Shown here: in pieces, positions 59,766 to 64,000 of the stretch
Layout: every line of letters starts with the position of its first letter
Numbering within the stretch: position 1 is the first letter of the stretch
Assembly: GCF_014334095.1 (NCBI RefSeq)
Contig: NZ_CP060495.1
Span: forward strand, 3,127,508-3,191,507
Reading direction: 5' to 3'
Origin: Novosphingopyxis iocasae
GTDB lineage: Bacteria > Pseudomonadota > Alphaproteobacteria > Sphingomonadales > Sphingomonadaceae
Length of the DNA: 64,000 nucleotides
Position numbers and translations under genes: made by a program
Notes under the pieces: model-generated
What the model was told of the DNA's origin: nothing
Database searches by the model: none
The model's input: only the letters and a program-made list of their open reading frames with translations

Positions 59766-61586
59766 ATGAGCCTTCACCCCAAAGTTGCCGAAGTCACCGA
59801 ACGCGTGATCGAAAAGTCGCGCGAAGGTCGTGCCCGCTATCTCGATCTGATCGACCGCCAGCGCGAGGAGGGTACCCGCCGCTCCGTCCTGAGCTGCGGC
59901 AATCTGGCCCATGCTTTCGCTGCAAGCGGGGAAGACAAGGCGACAATTCGGCAGGAGCGTGCGCCCAATCTCGCCATCGTTACCGCCTATAACGACATGC
60001 TGTCGGCCCACGCGCCTTATTATCGCTATCCCGAACAGATGAAGGTGTTCGCGCGCGAAAAGGGCGCGACGGCGCAGGTCGCAGGCGGCGTCCCTGCGAT
60101 GTGCGACGGCGTGACGCAGGGGCAGGACGGCATGGAGCTATCCCTGTTCAGCCGCGACACCATTGCGATGGCCAGCGCCGTGGGCCTCAGCCATGCCATG
60201 TACGAAGGCACGCTGATGCTCGGCATCTGCGACAAGATCGTGCCGGGCCTGCTGATCGCGGCGCTGCGCTTTGGCCATCTGCCGACGATCTTCGTGCCTG
60301 CGGGGCCAATGCCGTCGGGCCTCGCCAACAAGGAAAAGCAACGCGTCCGCCAGCTTTATGCGGAAGGCAAGGTGGGGCGCAAGGAACTGCTGGAGGCCGA
60401 AAGCGCCAGCTATCACGGCATGGGCACCTGCACTTTCTACGGCACCGCCAATTCGAACCAGATGATGATGGAAGTGATGGGCCTGCATGTGCCGGGTGCC
60501 GCCTTCCCCAATCCGGGTACCAAGATCCGGCAGGAGCTGACCCGCGCCGCCGTGCACCGCGTGACCGAAATTGGTGCGGACGGCGAGGATTATCGGCCAG
60601 TGGGCCGCGTGGTCGATGAAAAGGCGATCGTGAACGCCATCGTCGGCCTGCTCGCTACCGGCGGATCGACCAACCACACCATTCACATTCCCGCCTTTGC
60701 GCGCGCCGCCGGCATCAGTGTCGACTGGCAGGATTTCAGCGATCTGGCCGATGTCGTGCCGCTGCTCAGCCGCATCTATCCCAATGGCTCGGGCGACGTG
60801 AACCATTTCCAGGCGGCGGGCGGCATGGGCTATGTCATCCGCGAGCTGATCGGCGGTGGTTTCCTGCATCCCGACATTATGACCGTCTGGCATTCGGACC
60901 TCACCGCTTATGGCGACGAACCGTTTCTGGTCGACGAGGCGCTGGAATGGCGCCCCGCCCCGGAGGAAAGCGCCGACGATACGATGCTGCGCCCCGTCGA
61001 TGCGCCGTTTCAGGCAACGGGCGGCCTTGCCCTCCTGGAAGGCAATCTGGGCCGCTGCATCATGAAGACCAGCGCGGTGGACGAAGACCGCTGGACCATC
61101 GAGGCGCCCTGCCGGATTTTCGAGGAGCAGGATCAGGTGCGCACCGCGTTCGAGGCGGGCGAGTTGAACAAGGACGTGGTCGTCGTGGTGCGCCATCAGG
61201 GCCCCAAGGCCAACGGCATGCCGGAGTTGCACAAGCTCACTCCGCCGCTCGGCGTGCTGCAGGACCGCGGTTTCCGCGTGGCCCTGCTCACCGACGGGCG
61301 CATGTCCGGTGCCAGTGGTAAAGTGCCCGCGGCGATCCATCTGTCTCCAGAAGCACTCGGCGGCGGGCCGATCGGCAAGCTGCGCGACGGCGATATCGTG
61401 CGCGTCTGCGCGCGCGAGGGCGTGGTCGAGGCGAAGGTGGACGCCGCCGAATGGGACGCGCGCGAGAACGCGCCCGCGCATCTCGGCAATCTCGGGCTTG
61501 GCCGCGAGTTGTTCGGCCTGATGCGCGCCAATGCCGACGAGGCGGAGCTTGGCGGCTCCGCCATGCTGGCCGAAGCGGGGCTGTAG
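59766..61586 (+). CDS. edd: 6-Phosphogluconate dehydratase
   Basis: This is a 606-residue IlvD/Edd-family iron-sulfur dehydratase forming 2-keto-3-deoxy-6-phosphogluconate. Cluster cysteines are seen in [22 protein letters not shown] and [29 protein letters not shown] is the Edd counterpart of the IlvD substrate motif. The length is normal for Edd. It follows pgl by four bases and precedes glk by three. Confidence 0.96.
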   Translation: MSLHPKVAEVTERVIEKSREGRARYLDLIDRQREEGTRRSVLSCGNLAHAFAASGEDKATIRQERAPNLAIVTAYNDMLSAHAPYYRYPEQMKVFAREKGATAQVAGGVPAMCDGVTQGQDGMELSLFSRDTIAMASAVGLSHAMYEGTLMLGICDKIVPGLLIAALRFGHLPTIFVPAGPMPSGLANKEKQRVRQLYAEGKVGRKELLEAESASYHGMGTCTFYGTANSNQMMMEVMGLHVPGAAFPNPGTKIRQELTRAAVHRVTEIGADGEDYRPVGRVVDEKAIVNAIVGLLATGGSTNHTIHIPAFARAAGISVDWQDFSDLADVVPLLSRIYPNGSGDVNHFQAAGGMGYVIRELIGGGFLHPDIMTVWHSDLTAYGDEPFLVDEALEWRPAPEESADDTMLRPVDAPFQATGGLALLEGNLGRCIMKTSAVDEDRWTIEAPCRIFEEQDQVRTAFEAGELNKDVVVVVRHQGPKANGMPELHKLTPPLGVLQDRGFRVALLTDGRMSGASGKVPAAIHLSPEALGGGPIGKLRDGDIVRVCAREGVVEAKVDAAEWDARENAPAHLGNLGLGRELFGLMRANADEAELGGSAMLAEAGL

Positions 61587-61589
61587 GTT

Positions 61590-62555
61590 ATGAAGATCGT
61601 CACCGCAGACATCGGCGGCACCCATGCCCGCTTCGCCATCGCTGAAGTGGAGGGCGGCAAGGTCGTCTCGCTGGGCGAGGCCACCAAGATGCGTGCGGCG
61701 GACCATGCGAGCCTGCAGATCGCTTGGGAGGCCTATGGCGAGACGCTGGACGAGCCGCTGCCGCCTTATGGTGCCATCGCGATCGCCGCGCCGATTCGCA
61801 GTGATGCGATCAAGTTCACCAACAATCCCTGGATCGTGCGGCCGGCGCTGATGAACGAGCGGCTGAAGCTGGAGCACCGGGTGCTGGTCAACGATTTCGA
61901 GGCGGTCGCCCATGCTGTTGCCGCGGTCGATGACGATCAGTTGATGCATATCACCGGGCCGGAAGGTCCACTTCCGCAAGAAGGCGTGATTTCGGTCGTG
62001 GGCCCGGGCACTGGTCTTGGCGTCGCATTGCTCTACCGCGAAAAGGGCAGGGTGCATGTGCTGCCGACCGAGGGCGGGCACAGCGATTTCGCGCCGCTGG
62101 ACGAGGTCGAGGAGCACGTGCTCACGCATCTGCGCAAGAAGCACAACCGCGTGTCGGTGGAGCGGGTCGTCGCGGGCGGCGGGCTGCGCGCGATCTGGGA
62201 CGTGCTGGCCGAACTGGAAGGCAGCGATGTGCCCAAGGGCGACGACAAGACGCTCTGGAGCATTGCGCTGGAAGGGCGCGACAGCATCGCCGAGGCCGCG
62301 CTCGACCGCTTTTGCCTGTGCCTGGGCGCGGTGGTCGGCGATATCGCGCTGACCCATGGGCCCGGCCCGGTCGTTCTGGCGGGCGGTCTTGGTGCGCGGC
62401 TTGCCGATTTTCTGCCGCGTTCCGGCTTTGCCGAGCGATTCGCGGCAAAGGGACGCTTCCAGTCTTTGATGGAGCGCCAGCCCGTCAAGCTCATCACCCA
62501 TCCCGAGCCCGGCCTGTTCGGGGCCGCAGCCGCTTTTGCCAAGGATATTGCATGA
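61590..62555 (+). CDS. glk: Glucokinase
   Basis: This is a 321-residue bacterial glucokinase (COG0837 type). It has the phosphate motif [12 protein letters not shown] at the N terminus, the catalytic base region [24 protein letters not shown] and the GGH-containing [10 protein letters not shown]. It phosphorylates the glucose released by the glucosidases of this locus and feeds Zwf. It overlaps eda by four bases (ATGA). Confidence 0.96.
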   Translation: MKIVTADIGGTHARFAIAEVEGGKVVSLGEATKMRAADHASLQIAWEAYGETLDEPLPPYGAIAIAAPIRSDAIKFTNNPWIVRPALMNERLKLEHRVLVNDFEAVAHAVAAVDDDQLMHITGPEGPLPQEGVISVVGPGTGLGVALLYREKGRVHVLPTEGGHSDFAPLDEVEEHVLTHLRKKHNRVSVERVVAGGGLRAIWDVLAELEGSDVPKGDDKTLWSIALEGRDSIAEAALDRFCLCLGAVVGDIALTHGPGPVVLAGGLGARLADFLPRSGFAERFAAKGRFQSLMERQPVKLITHPEPGLFGAAAAFAKDIA

Positions 62556-63175
62556 CGCCGATCGAAACCATCATGCGTACCGCGCCCGTGATCCCCGTTC
62601 TGGTGATCGACGACGTGGCCACCGCCAAGCCGATCGCCGAGGCATTGGTCGCAGGGGGACTTCGCGTGCTCGAAGTGACGCTGCGTACCGAAGCGGCACT
62701 GAACGCTATTGCCGAGATGAAGCAGGTGGACGGCGCGATCGTCGGCGCGGGTACCGTGCTGAACGCACGCGCGCTGGAGCGTTCGATCGCGGCGGGCGCG
62801 GAATTTATCGTCTCGCCCGGCCTGACCGACAATCTGGCGGACGCCGCGCATCGCGAGCAAGTTCCGCTGCTGCCGGGCATCGCGAACTCGGGCGATATCA
62901 TGCGCGGCCTCGACCATGGCCTCAAGCACTTCAAATTCTTCCCGGCCGAGGCTTCGGGCGGCATCTCTGCGCTGAAGGCGCTGGCCGGTCCGTTCGGCGG
63001 TATCCAGTTCTGCCCCACCGGCGGCATCACCGAATCGAGCGCGCCGGACTGGCTGGCGCTCGATCCTGTTCTTTGTGTGGGCGGAAGCTGGCTGGTGCCC
63101 AAAGGCGAGACCGACTATGACGCGATTCGCTCCCGCGCGGAGGCCGCCAGCGGGCTGGCGCGGACGCCGGACTGA
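62552..63175 (+). CDS. eda: KDPG aldolase
   Basis: This is a 207-residue class I aldolase splitting 2-keto-3-deoxy-6-phosphogluconate into pyruvate and glyceraldehyde 3-phosphate. The Schiff-base lysine lies in HFKFFPAEASGG, the early catalytic glutamate in RVLEVTLRT, and the phosphate loop in FCPTGGI. The ATG at 62552 overlaps the glk stop; the longer upstream frame only reads through glk. It is the last gene of the Entner-Doudoroff unit. Confidence 0.96.
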   Translation: MTPIETIMRTAPVIPVLVIDDVATAKPIAEALVAGGLRVLEVTLRTEAALNAIAEMKQVDGAIVGAGTVLNARALERSIAAGAEFIVSPGLTDNLADAAHREQVPLLPGIANSGDIMRGLDHGLKHFKFFPAEASGGISALKALAGPFGGIQFCPTGGITESSAPDWLALDPVLCVGGSWLVPKGETDYDAIRSRAEAASGLARTPD

Positions 63176-63204
63176 ATTTCGCCCCGTCGCCGCAGCAGAA
63201 GCGG

Positions 63205-63232
63205 TTGACGGACGGACCGACTTCGCTTATGT
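63205..63232 (+). promoter_or_regulatory. Promoter of rpsT
   Basis: TTGACG (63205-63210) and TTATGT (63227-63232) are separated by 16 bases, 30 bases after eda. They would start transcription about 60 bases before the rpsT ATG. Confidence 0.6.
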
Positions 63233-63247
63233 GCGACGCTTGATGCG

Positions 63248-63275
63248 ACCGCGCCGCGATGCGCGGTCTTTTTGT
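63248..63275 (+). terminator. Hairpin with T-run before rpsT (eda-operon terminator or rpsT leader)
   Basis: GACCGCG, an eight-base loop, CGCGGTC and a run of T residues (63270-63274) form a textbook intrinsic terminator. It would stop readthrough from the eda operon. Because the predicted rpsT promoter is upstream of it, it may also be the first structure of the rpsT transcript and modulate S20 production. Confidence 0.7.
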
Positions 63276-63301
63276 TTTGATGATGAGACCCCGAGGACTT
63301 C

Positions 63302-63562
63302 ATGGCCAATACGCCGCAGGCTAAAAAACGGATCCGCCGCAACGAGAAGCGCGAGGCGGTCAACAAGAACCGCGTCAGCCGCATCCGCACCTTCATCAAG
63401 AAGGTGGAAACCGCGATCGAATCCGGCGACAAGGATCAGGCCAATCAGGCGCTGAAGGACATGCAGCCTGAGCTGGCGCGCGGCGTTTCCAAGGGTGTTT
63501 ACCACCGCAATGTGGCGGCCCGGAAGATGAGCCGCCTCAACAAGCGGATCGCCGCCATCTGA
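63302..63562 (+). CDS. rpsT: 30S ribosomal protein S20
   Basis: This is an 86-residue, Lys/Arg-rich helical protein that binds 16S rRNA early in 30S assembly. It has the family opening [20 protein letters not shown], then [11 protein letters not shown], and the C-terminal [25 protein letters not shown] lies upstream of the ATG. In alphaproteobacteria rpsT commonly precedes dnaA, which fits the downstream stretch. Confidence 0.97.
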   Translation: MANTPQAKKRIRRNEKREAVNKNRVSRIRTFIKKVETAIESGDKDQANQALKDMQPELARGVSKGVYHRNVAARKMSRLNKRIAAI

Positions 63563-63593
63563 TTCGGCCTCACCTCCGAACGGTTTCAAAGAA

Positions 63594-63625
63594 CCCCGCG
63601 CCGGTCCGCCGCCGCGGGGTTTTTT
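63594..63625 (+). terminator. Terminator of rpsT
   Basis: CCCCGCG (63594-63600) pairs with CGCGGGG (63613-63619) across a 12-base loop and is followed by TTTTTT. It starts 31 bases after the rpsT stop codon. Confidence 0.9.
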
Positions 63626-64000
63626 GTGTCTGCTGAATGACGCTGAGATGACGAACGGTGACTCCACGATTCGTGCCTGATGCTCGGCCGCCCGCTGTTA
63701 ACTAATCGGCTGAAACACTAGGGTTTTAGGGCCTTTTTCGAGAAAGCCGCGCATTGCCGAGTCAATGCGGTATTTCATTTTTTTTTCACTGTGCACCACT
63801 TGTGCCCAGCCATTTTTGCTGTCTACAAACGGGGTCTGGGCAGCGAGCGTCGCGATCGCGAACTGTTCCAACAGGCATCGAAATGAGTGGGCATCGGAAG
63901 GCGTCGCTTTCCGATGGAGGGATCATTGTGCCTTTTGCCGGCGCGCAGCTGCGCCTGTGAAGAAAGGGGTGGATAAACAGTGGGTAGCAAATTGGCGATC
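63626..64000. other. Gene-free end of the window, probable dnaA upstream/oriC flank
   Basis: No gene is recognised. A T9 run occurs at about 63779-63787, and one near-match to a DnaA box (GGTGGATAA, eight of nine to TGTGGATAA) at about 63969-63977. Three GANTC sites (63660, 63668, 63760) could be CcrM methylation targets. A GTG at about 63981 could open a gene cut by the window edge, but it cannot be identified from six further codons. Confidence 0.4.

Noticed and set aside
60138..62501. 787-codon frame opposite edd and glk
   Set aside because: It is low-complexity antisense of two clear full-length enzymes; such frames are common in high-GC DNA.
63660..63764. Three GANTC sites as a CcrM-regulated dnaA promoter
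   Set aside because: The expected number in such a stretch is close to two, so the count alone is not evidence; it is mentioned only as context.
63754..63960. 68-codon frame downstream of rpsT
   Set aside because: It crosses a T9 run, has no ribosome binding site and no recognisable motif; more likely intergenic.
1..64000. Search for tRNA genes, CRISPR arrays and insertion sequences
   Set aside because: No cloverleaf with a GTTCGAATC-type arm, no regularly spaced repeats and no transposase-like protein were seen by eye; a tRNAscan or covariance-model run could still find something missed.

Overview
The window is high-GC alphaproteobacterial DNA, most likely from a sphingomonad (Sphingomonadales). 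The pointers are TonB-Xanth-Caul type TonB-dependent receptors, sugar catabolism routed through a complete Entner-Doudoroff set, halogenase-like flavoproteins inside a glucan-utilisation locus, and rpsT lying next to what looks like the dnaA/oriC flank. No tRNA, rRNA, CRISPR array or transposase was seen.

Region 1 (1-6.9 kb) is part of a conjugative element. An F-type type IV secretion operon runs leftwards (traA-traL-traE-traK-traB-dsbC-traV-traC, the last cut by the window edge). It diverges from a small helix-turn-helix regulator and a frameshifted AlpA-like gene. The divergent intergenic region carries two perfect GTTC-N7-GTTC direct repeats, the form of the alphaproteobacterial LexA box, one in front of each transcription unit.

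Region 2 (7.0-15.8 kb) is accessory cargo: a leftward EmrA-EmrB-outer-membrane-factor export operon diverging from marR, a UbiB/ABC1 kinase-like protein with a glycine in its A-rich loop, an alpha/beta hydrolase and an MCE (MlaD-like) protein. A 450-bp gene-free, AT-richer stretch follows and may be the edge of the element.

Region 3 (15.8-22.0 kb) is a sulfide/persulfide operon (Blh-like dioxygenase, BigR/SqrR-type repressor, rhodanese with membrane tail, TauE exporter). It is followed by a DUF305-LVIVD fusion protein and a formate/nitrite-type channel.

Region 4 (22.0-31.2 kb) has a cupin, a DUF885 peptidase-like lipoprotein and a thiolase, then a probable organoarsenical (arsenosugar-type) cluster: a radical SAM enzyme, ArsM with all expected arsenic-binding cysteines, an SDR reductase and two glycosyltransferases of the TIGR04282/TIGR04283 types. 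A ZntB-like channel ends the region.

Region 5 (31.3-41.8 kb) is a leftward branched-chain amino acid operon ilvD-ilvC-ilvB-ilvM-leuA-leuC-leuD-leuB. It has its own promoter, a leader peptide rich in Leu/Val/Ile and a transcription attenuator. proB lies upstream of it.

Region 6 (41.8-63.2 kb) is a maltodextrin/starch locus. Leftward are a TonB-dependent receptor, two halogenase-like flavoproteins, two GH13 enzymes and a GH97 enzyme. Rightward are a LacI regulator, then a sugar transporter, a GH13 enzyme and zwf-pgl-edd-glk-eda in one tightly packed unit. Matching CATACG(T/A)ATAC sites lie before both arms. Together they could take external glucan to glucose and on to pyruvate plus glyceraldehyde 3-phosphate.

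Region 7 (63.2-64.0 kb) is rpsT with its own promoter and terminator, then a gene-free stretch that probably leads into dnaA.
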